The notes under the pieces: generated by a model
Told to the model about the DNA's origin: nothing
What the model saw: only the letters and a program-made list of their open reading frames with translations
The model's database searches: none
From: Nocardioides scoriae
Lineage (GTDB): Bacteria > Actinomycetota > Actinomycetes > Propionibacteriales > Nocardioidaceae
Reading direction: 5' to 3'
Assembly: GCF_900104965.1 (NCBI RefSeq)
Contig: NZ_LT629757.1
Coordinates: 2,046,001 to 2,110,000 of the forward strand
DNA length: 64,000 nucleotides
Position numbers and translations under genes: made by a program
Shown here: positions 28,059 through 38,784 of the stretch, piece after piece
Position numbering within the stretch: the stretch's first letter is position 1
Layout: every line of letters begins with the position of its first letter

Positions 28059-29066
28059 TCAGGACTTCCCGGCCGCGCGCAGGTCGCGACGCAGCTCGGG
28101 GGGCAGCGCGAAGATGAGCGACTCCTCCGCGGTGTGCACCGCCTCGGCGTCGGGGAAGCCGTGGGAGGCGAGGTGCTGCAGGACGCCCACGACGAGGTCG
28201 TCGGGCACCGAGGCGCCCGAGGTGACGCTCACCTTCTCCACGCCGTCCAGCCAGGCGTCGTCGATCTCGCTGCGGTCGTCGACGCGGTACGCCGCCTTGG
28301 CCCCTGCCTCGAGGGCCACCTCGGCCAGGCGCACGGAGTTGGAGGAGTTGGCCGACCCCACCACGATCACGAGGTCGGCGTCCTGGCCGATCTCCTTGAT
28401 CGCGAGCTGGCGGTTCTGGGTGGCGTAGCAGATGTCGTCGCTGGGCGGGTCGAGCAGCAGCGGGAACCGCTCGCGGATCGCGTCGACGGTCGCCATCGTC
28501 TCGTCGACCGACAGCGTGGTCTGGGAGAGCCAGGCGACCTTGGAGGGGTCGCGGACCTCGATGTGCGGCACGTCGGCCGGGCTCTGGACGAGCTGGATGT
28601 GCTCGGGGGCCTCGCCGGCGGTGCCCTCGACCTCCTCGTGGCCCTCGTGGCCGATGAGCAGGATGTCGTAGTCGTCGCTGGCGAAGCGCCGGGCCTCGTG
28701 GTGGACCTTGGTCACCAGCGGGCAGGTGGCGTCGATCGTCTTGAGGTCCCGCTCCTGTGCCTCGGCGTGGACGGCCGGGGAGACGCCGTGGGCGGAGAAG
28801 ACGACCGTCTGGCCGGTCGGCACCTCGTCGAGCTCCTCGACGAAGATCGCGCCGCGCGACTCCAGGTCGGCCACGACGTGCTTGTTGTGCACGATCTGCT
28901 TGCGCACGTAGACGGGCGAGCCGTAGAGGTCGAGGGCCTTCTCGACGGTGATGACCGCGCGGTCGACGCCGGCGCAGTAGCCCCGCGGGGCGGCCAGGCG
29001 GACGGCGCGGTCGGCCTCGTCGGGCGAGAGGACGGTCGGCGTACCCAGATCGGTCATGTCGTCCAT
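28059..29066 (-). CDS. ispH: 4-hydroxy-3-methylbut-2-enyl diphosphate reductase
   Basis: A 335-residue [4Fe-4S] enzyme catalysing the last step of the MEP isoprenoid pathway (HMBPP to IPP/DMAPP). Cluster-ligating Cys are in [22 protein letters not shown] and ICYATQNRQ; the substrate-binding [10 protein letters not shown] is clear. Start chosen at ATG 29066; ATG 29057 and GTG 29099 are in frame. It pairs functionally with the isoprenyl transferase at 50486. It is divergent from xseA. Confidence 0.95.
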   Translation of the reverse strand: MDDMTDLGTPTVLSPDEADRAVRLAAPRGYCAGVDRAVITVEKALDLYGSPVYVRKQIVHNKHVVADLESRGAIFVEELDEVPTGQTVVFSAHGVSPAVHAEAQERDLKTIDATCPLVTKVHHEARRFASDDYDILLIGHEGHEEVEGTAGEAPEHIQLVQSPADVPHIEVRDPSKVAWLSQTTLSVDETMATVDAIRERFPLLLDPPSDDICYATQNRQLAIKEIGQDADLVIVVGSANSSNSVRLAEVALEAGAKAAYRVDDRSEIDDAWLDGVEKVSVTSGASVPDDLVVGVLQHLASHGFPDAEAVHTAEESLIFALPPELRRDLRAAGKS

Positions 29067-29100
29067 GGTAGGTGGCGGGTCCCGTGTCGGCCCGGCCACC

Positions 29101-29106
29101 TAAGGT
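29101..29106 (+). promoter_or_regulatory. -10-like box, leaderless start
   Basis: TAAGGT, 8 nt before the ATG of xseA, with no Shine-Dalgarno. Confidence 0.5.
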
Positions 29107-29114
29107 GTGCGTCC

Positions 29115-30380
29115 ATGGCGCTGGAGACCTCCCCCGAGCACCCGGCCCCGGTGCGCCAGATCGCCCAGGCCATCGGGGCGTGGGTCGAGCGCCTCGGGGC
29201 GGTCTGGGTCGAGGGCCAGGTCACCCAGGTCTCGCGGCGCGGCGGCACCAACACCGTCTTCCTGACCCTGCGCGACAAGCTGGCCGACGTCTCGGTCTCG
29301 GTCACCTGCCCGCGCGGGGTCGTCGACTCGCTCCCGACGCCGCTGGTGGAGGGCGCCCAGGTCGTCTGCCACGCCAAGCCGTCCTACTACGCCACCCGCG
29401 GCACGCTGTCCCTGCAGGTCCGCGAGATCCGCCTGGTCGGCGAGGGCGAGCTGCTGGCGCGGCTGGAGCGGCGCCGGCAGCTGCTGGCCGCCGAGGGCCT
29501 GTTCGCCGAGGCCCTCAAGCGCCCGCTGCCCTTCCTGCCCCGCGCCGTCGGGCTGGTGACCGCCCAGGGGTCGGCGGCCGAGCGCGACGTCCTGGAGCAC
29601 GCCCGTCGGCGCTGGCCCGGAGTCCGCTTCGAGGTGAGGTACGCCGCGATGCAGGGCGTGCACTCCGCCCGCGAGGTGATCGAGGCGCTGGGCCTCCTGG
29701 ACCGCGAGCCCGAGGTCGACGTCATCGTGGTGGCGCGCGGCGGTGGCTCCGTCGAGGACCTGCTGCCGTTCTCCGACGAGGCGGTGGTCCGCGCGGTGCA
29801 CGCCGCTCGCACACCGGTGGTCTCGGCCATCGGCCACGAGCCCGACTCCCCGCTGCTCGACCTGGTCGCCGACGTCCGCGCCTCGACCCCCACCGACGCG
29901 GCCAAGCGCGTGGTGCCCGACGTGGCCGAGGAGGCCCAGCGGGTGCTCCAGTCGCGCGAGCGCGGCCGCCGCGCCCTGCACCACCTGCTGGAGCGGGAGC
30001 TGCGGGCGCTCGACGCGCTGCGCTCGCGCCCCAGCCTGGCCGACCCCCGCAGCGGCCTCGACGAGCGGCTGCGCGAGGTGGAGGCGCTGCGCGAGCGCGC
30101 CCGCCGCAGCTTCGCCCACCGGCTCGACCGGGGCGAGGACGACCTGCACCACCAGGTCGCCCGGGTCCGGGCGCTGTCACCGCTCGCGACGCTGCGCCGC
30201 GGCTACGCCGTCATCTCCGACGCGCAGGGGCAGGCCCTGTCCAGCGTGGTGGACCTCGACCCCGGCCAGACGCTGCACATGCGCGTCGCCGACGGCCGCA
30301 TCGGGGCCACCGTCACCGGCATCGAGCGGGTCGCCCTCGTGGGCGACGACGCGTCACAGGAGGAGGACCAGGATGGCTGA
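29115..30380 (+). CDS. xseA: Exodeoxyribonuclease VII large subunit
   Basis: A 421-residue catalytic subunit degrading single-stranded DNA in both directions. An N-terminal OB fold (about 10-110) is followed by the catalytic core with [34 protein letters not shown] and [17 protein letters not shown]. The C-terminal helical region (about 300-400) carries the long coiled segment that binds XseB, and the late LRRGYAVIS motif is normal. It overlaps xseB by 8 bp, as expected for a coupled pair. Confidence 0.96.
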   Translation: MALETSPEHPAPVRQIAQAIGAWVERLGAVWVEGQVTQVSRRGGTNTVFLTLRDKLADVSVSVTCPRGVVDSLPTPLVEGAQVVCHAKPSYYATRGTLSLQVREIRLVGEGELLARLERRRQLLAAEGLFAEALKRPLPFLPRAVGLVTAQGSAAERDVLEHARRRWPGVRFEVRYAAMQGVHSAREVIEALGLLDREPEVDVIVVARGGGSVEDLLPFSDEAVVRAVHAARTPVVSAIGHEPDSPLLDLVADVRASTPTDAAKRVVPDVAEEAQRVLQSRERGRRALHHLLERELRALDALRSRPSLADPRSGLDERLREVEALRERARRSFAHRLDRGEDDLHHQVARVRALSPLATLRRGYAVISDAQGQALSSVVDLDPGQTLHMRVADGRIGATVTGIERVALVGDDASQEEDQDG

Positions 30381-30630
30381 GCCCACGACCGGGGCACCCG
30401 AACGCAGGGCCGGGGACGGCGCCGACGACGGGACCGCCGAGGAGCTGAGCTACGAGGAGGCCCGCGACCAGCTGGTCGAGGTGGTCCGCTCCCTGGAGGG
30501 CGGCGGCACCAGCCTCGCCGAGTCGCTGGCGCTCTGGGAGCGCGGCGAGGAGCTCGCCCGCCGCTGCCAGGAGGCCCTGGAGGGGGCGCGCGCCCGGCTC
30601 GACGCGGTCGTCGAGGGCGAGCAGCGCTGA
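30373..30630 (+). CDS. xseB: Exodeoxyribonuclease VII small subunit
   Basis: An 85-residue protein: a 24-residue charged N-terminal extension, then the XseB fold [20 protein letters not shown] and [19 protein letters not shown]. It coats the XseA helical arm and is needed for activity. Shine-Dalgarno AGGAGG lies just upstream inside xseA. Confidence 0.95.
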   Translation: MAEPTTGAPERRAGDGADDGTAEELSYEEARDQLVEVVRSLEGGGTSLAESLALWERGEELARRCQEALEGARARLDAVVEGEQR

Positions 30631-30651
30631 GGGGGCGACCCCGGCCCGACC

Positions 30652-31209
30652 TCAGCCGGTCGTGAGGCCGGCGACGTAGTCGCGCACCTCGGTGCGCGGC
30701 ACGGTCCCGACGACCAGCACGGTGCCCCGGCCGCCCTGCGGCTCCTCGACGCGGCGCACCAGCGCGTAGTCGCCGCCGCTGTCGCTGAAGCTCTGCCAGG
30801 TCTCCCCGGCCACGGTGACGTCCTCGCCCTGCTCGGCGTTGGCGTCGACGTGCTCCTCGACCAGGTCGGCGACGCTGCCCAGGCGCTCGTAGATGCCGAG
30901 GTAGAGCTCGTCGCCGGTGACCACGCCCATCCGCCACGACGGCGCGGTGCCCGTGGCGTACGCCGCGCTCGTCGCCCGCCACGACTCGGGCAGCGACCGC
31001 GGGGCCGGCACCGTCAGCTTGCCGTCGGCCCGGCCGGCGCGCACCTGCGCCTCCCAGTCCACGCTGGCCACGTCGCTGCTGCGGTCGCCGAAGACGAGGC
31101 CCCGGACGGAGGCGAAGACCACGACCAGCAGCACCGTGATGATCATGGCGCCGACCAGGCCGCCCGAGGTGCGGTTGTAGCGGCCGGGCCGGCCGGTGGT
31201 CTGGCTCAT
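30652..31209 (-). CDS. DUF4245-domain membrane-anchored protein
   Basis: A 185-residue protein with one N-terminal membrane segment (about 17-38) and an extracytoplasmic DUF4245 domain ([11 protein letters not shown] near 50, then [11 protein letters not shown]). The family is common beside glpX in actinobacteria and has no known function. AGGA lies 8 nt upstream of the ATG. It is divergent from glpX by 42 bp. Confidence 0.88.
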   Translation of the reverse strand: MSQTTGRPGRYNRTSGGLVGAMIITVLLVVVFASVRGLVFGDRSSDVASVDWEAQVRAGRADGKLTVPAPRSLPESWRATSAAYATGTAPSWRMGVVTGDELYLGIYERLGSVADLVEEHVDANAEQGEDVTVAGETWQSFSDSGGDYALVRRVEEPQGGRGTVLVVGTVPRTEVRDYVAGLTTG

Positions 31210-31238
31210 GACGTCATCCTGCCAAGTCCGCCTGAGGC

Positions 31239-31244
31239 TACGAT
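31239..31244 (+). promoter_or_regulatory. -10-like box, leaderless start
   Basis: TACGAT, 7 nt before the ATG of glpX. Confidence 0.5.
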
Positions 31245-31251
31245 CACTGCC

Positions 31252-32277
31252 ATGTCAGAGAGCCACCTGCCCGACGCCCTGACCGTCGCGCCGAGCTACC
31301 CGGACCGCAACCTCGCCCTCGAGCTCGTCCGCGTGACCGAGGCGGCCGCGATGGCCGCCGGCCGGTGGGTCGGCAAGGGTGACAAGAACGGCGCCGACGG
31401 CGTCGCGGTCAACGCGATGCGGGTGCTGATCTCGACCGTGAGCATGCGCGGCACGGTGGTCATCGGCGAGGGCGAGAAGGACAACGCCCCCATGCTCTAC
31501 AACGGCGAGCAGGTGGGCGCCGGCGAGGGCCCCGAGGTCGACGTGGCCGTGGACCCGATCGACGGCACCACGCTGACCGCCAAGGGGATGGCCAACGCCG
31601 TCTCGGTGCTGGCGGTCTCGCCCCGCGGCTCGATGTACGACCCCTCGGCCGTGTTCTACATGGAGAAGCTGGTCACCGGGGCGGCTGCCGCCGACGTCGT
31701 CGACATCCGCTACCCCGTGGCCGAGAACGTCCACCAGGTCGCCAAGGCCAAGGGCACCAAGCCCGAGGACGTCACGGTCGTGCTGCTCGACCGGCCCCGC
31801 CACGAGAAGCTGGCCGAGGAGATCCGGGCCACCGGGGCGCGCATCAAGTTCATCGTCGACGGCGACGTCGCCGGCGCCATCATGGCCGCCCGCGAGGGCA
31901 CCGGCATCGACCTGCTGCTCGGCATCGGCGGCACCCCCGAGGGGATCATCGCGGCCTGCGCGATGAAGTGCCTCGACGGCGTCATCCAGGGTCGGCTGTG
32001 GCCCACCGACGACGAGGAGCGGCAGCGCGCCGTCGACGCCGGCCACGACCTCGACCGCGTCCTGCTCACCGACGACCTGGTGCGCGGCGACGACTGCTTC
32101 TTCGTCGCCACCGGCATCACCGACGGCGAGCTGATGCAGGGCGTGCGCTACAAGGCCGGGGGCGCCTCGACCCACTCGCTGGTGATGCGCTCGCGCAGCG
32201 GCACGATCCGCTCCATCCACAGCGAGCACCGGCTGTCCAAGCTGAGTGCCTACGCCGACGTCGACTTCGGACGCTGA
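31252..32277 (+). CDS. glpX: Fructose-1,6-bisphosphatase, class II
   Basis: A 341-residue metal-dependent phosphatase of gluconeogenesis. [25 protein letters not shown] and [12 protein letters not shown] are the GlpX signatures, including the Li/metal-binding DPIDGTT. As in other actinobacteria, this is likely the main FBPase. Followed 11 bp later by a sugar-kinase gene, suggesting a joint transcript in sugar phosphate metabolism. Confidence 0.96.
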   Translation: MSESHLPDALTVAPSYPDRNLALELVRVTEAAAMAAGRWVGKGDKNGADGVAVNAMRVLISTVSMRGTVVIGEGEKDNAPMLYNGEQVGAGEGPEVDVAVDPIDGTTLTAKGMANAVSVLAVSPRGSMYDPSAVFYMEKLVTGAAAADVVDIRYPVAENVHQVAKAKGTKPEDVTVVLLDRPRHEKLAEEIRATGARIKFIVDGDVAGAIMAAREGTGIDLLLGIGGTPEGIIAACAMKCLDGVIQGRLWPTDDEERQRAVDAGHDLDRVLLTDDLVRGDDCFFVATGITDGELMQGVRYKAGGASTHSLVMRSRSGTIRSIHSEHRLSKLSAYADVDFGR

Positions 32278-32288
32278 GGCCCGCCCGG

Positions 32289-33215
32289 ATGAGCGAGCAG
32301 ATGGTCGTCGTCGCCGGTGAGTCCCTGGTCGACGTGGTGCTGGACCACGACGGCGACTCCACCGAGACCCCGGGCGGGTCCCCCCTCAACGTCGCGGTCG
32401 GGCTCGCTCGCCTCGACGTGCCCGCCACCTTGATCACCCAGGTCGGCGACGACGAGCGCGCCGGCGTCGTGGTCGGCCACGTGACCGCCAGCGGCGCCGA
32501 GATCGTCGCGGCCCCGACCTCCTCGGGTCGCACCTCGGTCGCCACGGCCCACCTCGACGCGACGGGCGCGGCGCGCTACGAGTTCGAGCTCGACTGGAGC
32601 CTGCCCCGCCAGGAGCTGCCGATCTGCCGGGCGCTGCACGTCGGGTCCCTCGGCACCCTGCTGGAGCCCGGCCGCGAGTCGGTGCGCGACCTGGTCGAGC
32701 AGGCCTGCGAGCGGGAGCTGTTCGTCAGCTTCGACGCCAACCTGCGCGAGACCTTCGTCGACGACCGCGCCGAGGTGTGGCGCCAGGTCCGCGAGCTCGG
32801 CGCGCGGTGCACGCTGGTGAAGCTGAGCGACGAGGACGCCGAGCTGCTCGACCCCTCGCAGGCGCCCGACGACGTCGCGCGCACCCTGCTCGAGGGCGAG
32901 CGCACCGACCTGGTGCTGCTGACCCGCGGCCCCGACGGCGCCACGGCGTACTGCGCGGGCGGCGAGTTCAGCGTGGCGCCGCGCACCACGCACGTCGTGG
33001 ACACCGTCGGCGCCGGCGACGCCTTCATGGCCGGCACCCTGGCGCAGCTGCACGACCTGGGGGTGCTGACCCCGGGCACCCAGGAGCTGCCCGCCGACGA
33101 GGCGTCGCTGACCCGGCTGCTCGCCGGGGCGGTGGAGATCGCCGCCATCACCTGCGAGCGGCGCGGCGCGAACCCACCTCGTCGCTCGGAGCTGCCGACC
33201 GGCTGGCCCGGCTGA
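32289..33215 (+). CDS. PfkB-family carbohydrate kinase (fructokinase-like)
   Basis: A 308-residue ribokinase-fold kinase. N-terminal GGSPLNVAVGLARLD sugar-binding motif and C-terminal DTVGAGDAFMAGTL with the catalytic Asp are present. Fructokinase or 2-keto-3-deoxygluconate-kinase-like activity is possible; residues do not decide between them. Alternative start ATG at 32301. The last 68 bp overlap a convergent lipase-like gene. Confidence 0.88.
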   Translation: MSEQMVVVAGESLVDVVLDHDGDSTETPGGSPLNVAVGLARLDVPATLITQVGDDERAGVVVGHVTASGAEIVAAPTSSGRTSVATAHLDATGAARYEFELDWSLPRQELPICRALHVGSLGTLLEPGRESVRDLVEQACERELFVSFDANLRETFVDDRAEVWRQVRELGARCTLVKLSDEDAELLDPSQAPDDVARTLLEGERTDLVLLTRGPDGATAYCAGGEFSVAPRTTHVVDTVGAGDAFMAGTLAQLHDLGVLTPGTQELPADEASLTRLLAGAVEIAAITCERRGANPPRRSELPTGWPG

Positions 33216-34011
33216 GCTGCTGGCGGCGCAGCGCCGCCAGCACGTGGTCGAGCACGACCGGGTCGACGGCCATGCCGCAGTGGCTGGTGCGCACCTCGAC
33301 GTGGGTGGCCGCCGGGTCCAGGCAGGCGCGCCAGTCGACGATCCCGTCGCGGCGGCTGTAGACCGCGGTGAACGACTGCTCCGCCGAGAGCGGCAGCCGG
33401 CTGTCCTCCCACGACAGCCGGGCGCAGTCGCCGCCGAAGCAGTCGGCGCCCATGAGGCCCCGCAGCCCGGCGCCGTTGAGCCGGGCGAGCAGCCGCGCGT
33501 CCCACGCCAGCAGCCGGTGCACCGCTCCCGGGGCCAGCACCGGCGAGCCCAGCGCCACGATGCCCTCCACCAGGTCGGGACGGCGGGCGGCGAGGCCGCG
33601 GGCCAGCATGCCGCCCAGGCTGTGGCCGACCACCGTCACCTTGCGGCCGCGGCGGACCGCGATCGTCTCCAGGCGCCGCTCGAGCCGGTCCGCCGCCTCG
33701 CGGGTGCAGCCCACGTTGACGTGGATCTGCGAGCGGTAGGTCCGGAACCCCTCGCGCCGCAGGAACAGCGCCATCCCGCGCAGCGTCGAGTCACCGGCCA
33801 TGAACCCCGGCACGAGGACGACGGGGTCGTGGGCGCTGACGCGGTGCGGGCCGGCGTACGGCAGCACCGAGCGGGCCCGCCGGTCCTCGCGGGAGCGCCG
33901 CAGCAGCCGCGCGGCCTCCGACACGGTGCTGGCCTCCCGGGCCAGCGCCCGCACGCCCGACGGACCGCCGAACCCCGGGGGGACCAGGAAGGAACCGAGT
34001 GGTGAGCTCAT
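33148..34011 (-). CDS. Lipase-like alpha/beta hydrolase
   Basis: A 287-residue protein with DPVVLVPGFMAGDSTLR (oxyanion region), nucleophile elbow VVGHSLGGMLARG, Asp in YSRRDGIVDW and His in VRTSHCGMAVDP. No signal peptide is clear. It resembles actinobacterial triacylglycerol-lipase/acetyltransferase-like hydrolases. The C-terminal 20 residues are Ser/Arg-rich and lie in the overlap with the PfkB gene. Substrate unknown. It starts 75 bp from the divergent hydrolase gene. Confidence 0.82.
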   Translation of the reverse strand: MSSPLGSFLVPPGFGGPSGVRALAREASTVSEAARLLRRSREDRRARSVLPYAGPHRVSAHDPVVLVPGFMAGDSTLRGMALFLRREGFRTYRSQIHVNVGCTREAADRLERRLETIAVRRGRKVTVVGHSLGGMLARGLAARRPDLVEGIVALGSPVLAPGAVHRLLAWDARLLARLNGAGLRGLMGADCFGGDCARLSWEDSRLPLSAEQSFTAVYSRRDGIVDWRACLDPAATHVEVRTSHCGMAVDPVVLDHVLAALRRQQLSRASRSAAPSDEVGSRRAARR

Positions 34012-34086
34012 CCTCGGACGGTAGCGTTGGTGACCAGATACCTGGCGCACATCGCCGAAATCCCCATGATCCGGAAAAGAGGGACC

Positions 34087-35025
34087 ATGTCCGCCCCTGA
34101 CCCCGTGGCCGTGCCCGTGTCCGAGGAGCTCTTCGCCCCGGTGTCTCCCGGGGTGGAGCTGTGCTACCAGACCTTCGGGGAGCCCGACGGCGACCCGCTG
34201 CTGCTGGTGATGGGGCTCGGCGGTCCGATGAACTGGTGGGACACCGAGCTGTGCGAGCAGCTGGCCCGCGAGGGCTTCCACGTGGTCCGCTACGACAACC
34301 GCGACACCGGCCGCTCCAGCCGGGTGCGCGGCCGGGTCGGCCGGACCCAGCTGGTCCAGGCCTTCCTCGGCCGGCCCACCCGGGCGCCGTACCAGCTGGG
34401 CGACATGGCCGCCGACGCGGTCGGCCTCATGGATCACCTGGGCTGGACCAGTGCTCACGTCGCCGGCATCTCGATGGGCGGCATGATCGTGCAGACCCTG
34501 GCCGTGGAGCACCCCGAGCGGGTGCGCTCGATGACCTCGGTGATGTCGACCCTGGGGCGGCGCACGGTCGGCTGGCAGCACCCCTCGCTGCTGCCGATGC
34601 TGCTGGCCCGCCGGACGCCGGGCAAGGAGGCCTACGTCCTCGGCTCGGCCAAGATGTGGCGCCTGATCGGCTCCCCCGGCTTCCCGACCGACGAGGACCG
34701 GCTGCGCGCGCGGGCCGAGGAGACCTTCGACCGGGGCGTGTCGGCCAACGGCGTGCTGCGCCAGATGCTGGCCATCCTCAACCAGCCCGACCGCACCCGC
34801 CGCCTCGGCGAGGTGCGGGTGCCGGCCGCCGTCATGCACGGCACCGCCGACAAGATGGTGCACGTCTCGGGCGGTCGCGCCACGGCCCGCGCCATCCCGG
34901 GCGCCGAGCTGCTGACGGTCGACGGCATGGGCCACGACCTCCCGCCGGCGCTGTTCGACTCCTTCGTGGACCTGGTCCGACGTACGGCGGACCGGGCGTC
35001 GACGGGAGCCGACGCCCGGTCCTAG
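34087..35025 (+). CDS. Alpha/beta hydrolase
   Basis: A 312-residue cytoplasmic hydrolase: LLLVMGLGGPMNWWD, RYDNRDTGRSS, nucleophile elbow GISMGGMIVQ, Asp in HGTADKMV and His in GMGHDLPP. It resembles actinobacterial proteins annotated as epoxide/ester hydrolases of the 3-oxoadipate-enol-lactonase type. The start at 34087 follows GAGGG; a longer frame starting near 34027 is not favoured. Its 3' end encodes a hairpin terminator. Confidence 0.85.
   Translation: MSAPDPVAVPVSEELFAPVSPGVELCYQTFGEPDGDPLLLVMGLGGPMNWWDTELCEQLAREGFHVVRYDNRDTGRSSRVRGRVGRTQLVQAFLGRPTRAPYQLGDMAADAVGLMDHLGWTSAHVAGISMGGMIVQTLAVEHPERVRSMTSVMSTLGRRTVGWQHPSLLPMLLARRTPGKEAYVLGSAKMWRLIGSPGFPTDEDRLRARAEETFDRGVSANGVLRQMLAILNQPDRTRRLGEVRVPAAVMHGTADKMVHVSGGRATARAIPGAELLTVDGMGHDLPPALFDSFVDLVRRTADRASTGADARS
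34989..35022. terminator. Hairpin terminator inside the 3' end of the hydrolase gene
   Basis: Perfect 13-bp arms GGACCGGGCGTCG / CGACGCCCGGTCC with an 8-nt loop, overlapping the last codons of the hydrolase gene. Its place between convergent genes suggests bidirectional use. Confidence 0.7.
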
Positions 35026-35044
35026 GAGCCGGTGGTGCTGCGGG

Positions 35045-36127
<1,083 letters not shown>

Positions 36128-36252
36128 GTGTCTATCTCCTCACCGGCAGGAACGTGCCGGACGATCCGTTGTAAGTGACGGCAGTCACCCTAGGGGTTCA
36201 CCCCCCTCCCGTCGACCTGTGACGGGCGTTACACAGTCGTGACCTCCCAGCC

Positions 36253-36258
36253 TTGACG
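36253..36258 (+). promoter_or_regulatory. -35-like hexamer TTGACG
   Basis: A good -35 element; no clear -10 is seen at 17 nt, where the operator core lies. It probably belongs to the binding-protein gene. Confidence 0.4.
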
Positions 36259-36267
36259 CACCGATGA

Positions 36268-36281
36268 CGTAAACGCTTTCA
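36268..36281. promoter_or_regulatory. LacI-family (cre-like) operator
   Basis: CGTAAACGCTTTCA; on the other strand TGAAAGCGTTTACG, 13 of 14 matches to the cre/LacI-family pattern TGNAARCGNTTWCA. It lies 56 bp upstream of the binding-protein start, between the divergent transporter genes, overlapping the expected promoter. The LacI regulator at 41184 is the natural candidate. Confidence 0.75.
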
Positions 36282-36337
36282 TCTGCGCTGTCAGCACCAG
36301 GCCCACCCAGGGGCGAGGACGAGGGAGAAACGATCAC

Positions 36338-37717
36338 ATGCGAGCAATCACGAGACCGCGGAGCCTGGCGGCTGCCGCTGTCCTGACCGCCGGCACCATG
36401 CTGCTGGCCGGCTGTGGCGGCGGCGGGGGCGACGACGCCTCGGCCGGCGGCACGTCCCCGGGCGAGGGCAAGGCCGAGTGCGAGGGGCTCACGTCCTTCG
36501 GCGACCTGTCGGGCAAGTCCGTCAGCGTCTACACCTCGATCATCGCGCCCGAGGACAAGGCCCAGAAGGAGAGCTACAAGCTCTTCGAGGACTGCACCGG
36601 CGCCTCCATCAAGTACGAGGGCTCCTCGGAGTTCGAGGCCCAGCTCAACGTGCGCGTCCAGGGCGGCAACGCCCCCGACATCGCCTACATCCCCCAGCCC
36701 GGCCTGCTCAAGACGCTGGTCCAGGACACCGGCCAGGTCGTCGAGGCGCCCTCCGGCGTCGGCGAGAACGTCGACAAGTTCTGGGGCGAGGACTGGAAGG
36801 CCTACGGCACGGTCGACGACAAGTTCTACGCCGCCCCGCTCGGCGCGAACGTGAAGTCCTTCGTGTGGTACTCCCCGAAGATGTTCAAGGAGAACGGCTG
36901 GAAGGTGCCGACCACCTGGGACGACATGATGACGCTGTCCGAGGACATGGCCGCCAAGGGCATCAAGCCCTGGTGCGCCGGCATCGAGTCCGGTGACGCC
37001 ACCGGCTGGGTGACCACCGACTGGCTCGAGGACGCCATGCTCCGCGAGGTCGGCCCCGACGTCTACGACCAGTGGGTCAACCACGAGATCCCGTTCGACG
37101 ACCCGCAGGTCGAGTCCGCCCTGCAGCTCGTCGGCTCGATCCTCAAGGACGACAAGATGGTCAACGGCGGCATCGGCGACGTGAAGTCGATCGCCACCAC
37201 CGCCTTCCAGGAGGCCGGCCTGCCGATCCTCAAGGGCGAGTGCGGCCTGCACCGCCAGGCGAGCTTCTACGCCGCCCAGTGGCCCGAGGGCACCAAGGTG
37301 ACCGAGGACGGCGACGTGTTCGCCTTCTACCTGCCCACCACGAGCGAGGAGTTCGGCCAGCCCGTCCTCGGCGGTGGCGAGTTCGTCGCGGCGTTCGCCG
37401 ACCGTCCCGAGGTCCAGGCCTTCCAGACCTACCTGTCGACCGACACGTGGGCCAACGAGAAGGCCAAGGCCACCCCCGGCGGCGGCTGGGTCAGCGCCAA
37501 CAAGGGGCTGGACATCGCCAACCTGAAGAGCCCGATCGACAAGCTGTCGGCCGAGACCTTCCAGGACCCCGACGCGGTCTTCCGCTTCGACGGTTCGGAC
37601 CAGATGCCCGGCGCCGTGGGTGCCGACTCCTTCTGGAAGCAGATGACCGCCTGGATCACCGGGCAGGACGACGCCACGACCCTCGGCAACATCGAGAAGT
37701 CCTGGCCCTCCTCCTGA
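36338..37717 (+). CDS. ABC transporter sugar-binding lipoprotein (alpha-glucoside type)
   Basis: A 459-residue extracellular solute-binding protein. Signal peptide with lipobox LLAGC (Cys26) followed by a Gly-rich linker, then the family 1 carbohydrate-binding fold (VYTSIIAPEDKAQKESY, FEAQLNVRVQGGNAPDIAYI). It resembles maltose/alpha-glucoside binding proteins such as AglE. Shine-Dalgarno GGGAG. First gene of the importer operon; expression is probably repressed by LacI at the upstream operator. A strong hairpin follows it. Confidence 0.93.
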   Translation: MRAITRPRSLAAAAVLTAGTMLLAGCGGGGGDDASAGGTSPGEGKAECEGLTSFGDLSGKSVSVYTSIIAPEDKAQKESYKLFEDCTGASIKYEGSSEFEAQLNVRVQGGNAPDIAYIPQPGLLKTLVQDTGQVVEAPSGVGENVDKFWGEDWKAYGTVDDKFYAAPLGANVKSFVWYSPKMFKENGWKVPTTWDDMMTLSEDMAAKGIKPWCAGIESGDATGWVTTDWLEDAMLREVGPDVYDQWVNHEIPFDDPQVESALQLVGSILKDDKMVNGGIGDVKSIATTAFQEAGLPILKGECGLHRQASFYAAQWPEGTKVTEDGDVFAFYLPTTSEEFGQPVLGGGEFVAAFADRPEVQAFQTYLSTDTWANEKAKATPGGGWVSANKGLDIANLKSPIDKLSAETFQDPDAVFRFDGSDQMPGAVGADSFWKQMTAWITGQDDATTLGNIEKSWPSS

Positions 37718-37731
37718 TCCGTCTCCTCCCT

Positions 37732-37781
37732 GGGTGGTGAGGACCGGGTCGCGGCGCGAGCCGCGGCCCGGTCCCCCACCC
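37732..37781 (+). terminator. Long hairpin between binding protein and permease genes
   Basis: About 22 base pairs in two blocks (GGGTGG/CCACCC and GGACCGGG.CGCGGC/GCCGCG.CCCGGTCC) around a GCGA tetraloop. It could protect the binding-protein mRNA end or partly terminate transcription, so that the lipoprotein is made in excess over permeases. Confidence 0.7.
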
Positions 37782-37821
37782 GCCCACGTCCCCCCTCCCG
37801 ACGACGACCCTCGGAGCGGCC

Positions 37822-38784
37822 ATGTCCACCCCTGAGAAGTTCCTCAACCTGCTCTTCGCTGTCTTGCTCTTCTTCGGGGTCATGGGCGCGATCCTGCTCC
37901 TGACCCAGCGGTTCCGCTCGCGCGCTGGCGAGCGCATCCAGGTCGCCGCCTTCGTGCTGCCCTCGCTGCTGATGGTGGCGGTCGGCCTGCTCTACCCCGC
38001 GATCACCACGATCGTGCAGTCCTTCAAGAACCGCTCGCTGACCGAGTTCGTCGGCTTCGACAACTACCAGGCGATCTTCACCGACCCGGCCCAGCTGCAG
38101 GTGCTGCGCAACACCGCGATCTGGGTCATCGTGACGCCGGTCCTCGCGACCGCCATCGGCCTGGTGTACGCCGTGCTCATCGACCGCGCCCGCTTCGAGA
38201 AGTTCGCCAAGACGCTGCTGTTCCTGCCGATGGCGATCTCGCTCGTGGGCGCGTCGATCATCTGGAAGTTCGTCTACGACTACAAGGCCACCGAGCAGGA
38301 CCAGCTCGGCATCCTCAACGCCATCCTCAAGTCGTTCGGCGTCGAGACCTACCGGTTCCTGCTGACCGAGCCCTGGAACACGCTGTTCCTCATCGTCATC
38401 TTCATCTGGGTGCAGGCCGGCTTCGCCATGACGCTGCTCTCCGCGTCGATCAAGGCCATCCCCGACGACATGATCGAGGCCGCCAAGCTCGACGGCGCGA
38501 GCGCGCTGAAGATGTTCCGCTTCATCACGATCCCGAGCATCCGTCCGGCCCTGATCGTGGTGCTCACCACCATCAGCATCGCGACGCTCAAGGTGTTCGA
38601 CATCGTCCGCACCAGCACCGGCGGCAACTTCGGCACCAGCGTGCTGGCCAACGAGTTCTACACCCAGAGCTTCCGGGCCTTCCAGCAGGGACTGGGAGCC
38701 GCGCTCGGCACCCTGATCTTCGTGCTGGTGCTGCCCATCGTCGTCTACAACATCCGTCAGATGCGCAAGCTGGAGTCCCGATGA
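37822..38784 (+). CDS. Sugar ABC transporter permease (MalF type)
   Basis: A 320-residue permease with about seven hydrophobic segments (first at 8-28, then 40-62 and onward). The cytoplasmic EAA loop reads EAAKLDGASALKMFRFITIP, which docks on the ATPase. Probably the MalF/AglF-like subunit. Overlaps the next gene (ATGA). Confidence 0.92.
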   Translation: MSTPEKFLNLLFAVLLFFGVMGAILLLTQRFRSRAGERIQVAAFVLPSLLMVAVGLLYPAITTIVQSFKNRSLTEFVGFDNYQAIFTDPAQLQVLRNTAIWVIVTPVLATAIGLVYAVLIDRARFEKFAKTLLFLPMAISLVGASIIWKFVYDYKATEQDQLGILNAILKSFGVETYRFLLTEPWNTLFLIVIFIWVQAGFAMTLLSASIKAIPDDMIEAAKLDGASALKMFRFITIPSIRPALIVVLTTISIATLKVFDIVRTSTGGNFGTSVLANEFYTQSFRAFQQGLGAALGTLIFVLVLPIVVYNIRQMRKLESR

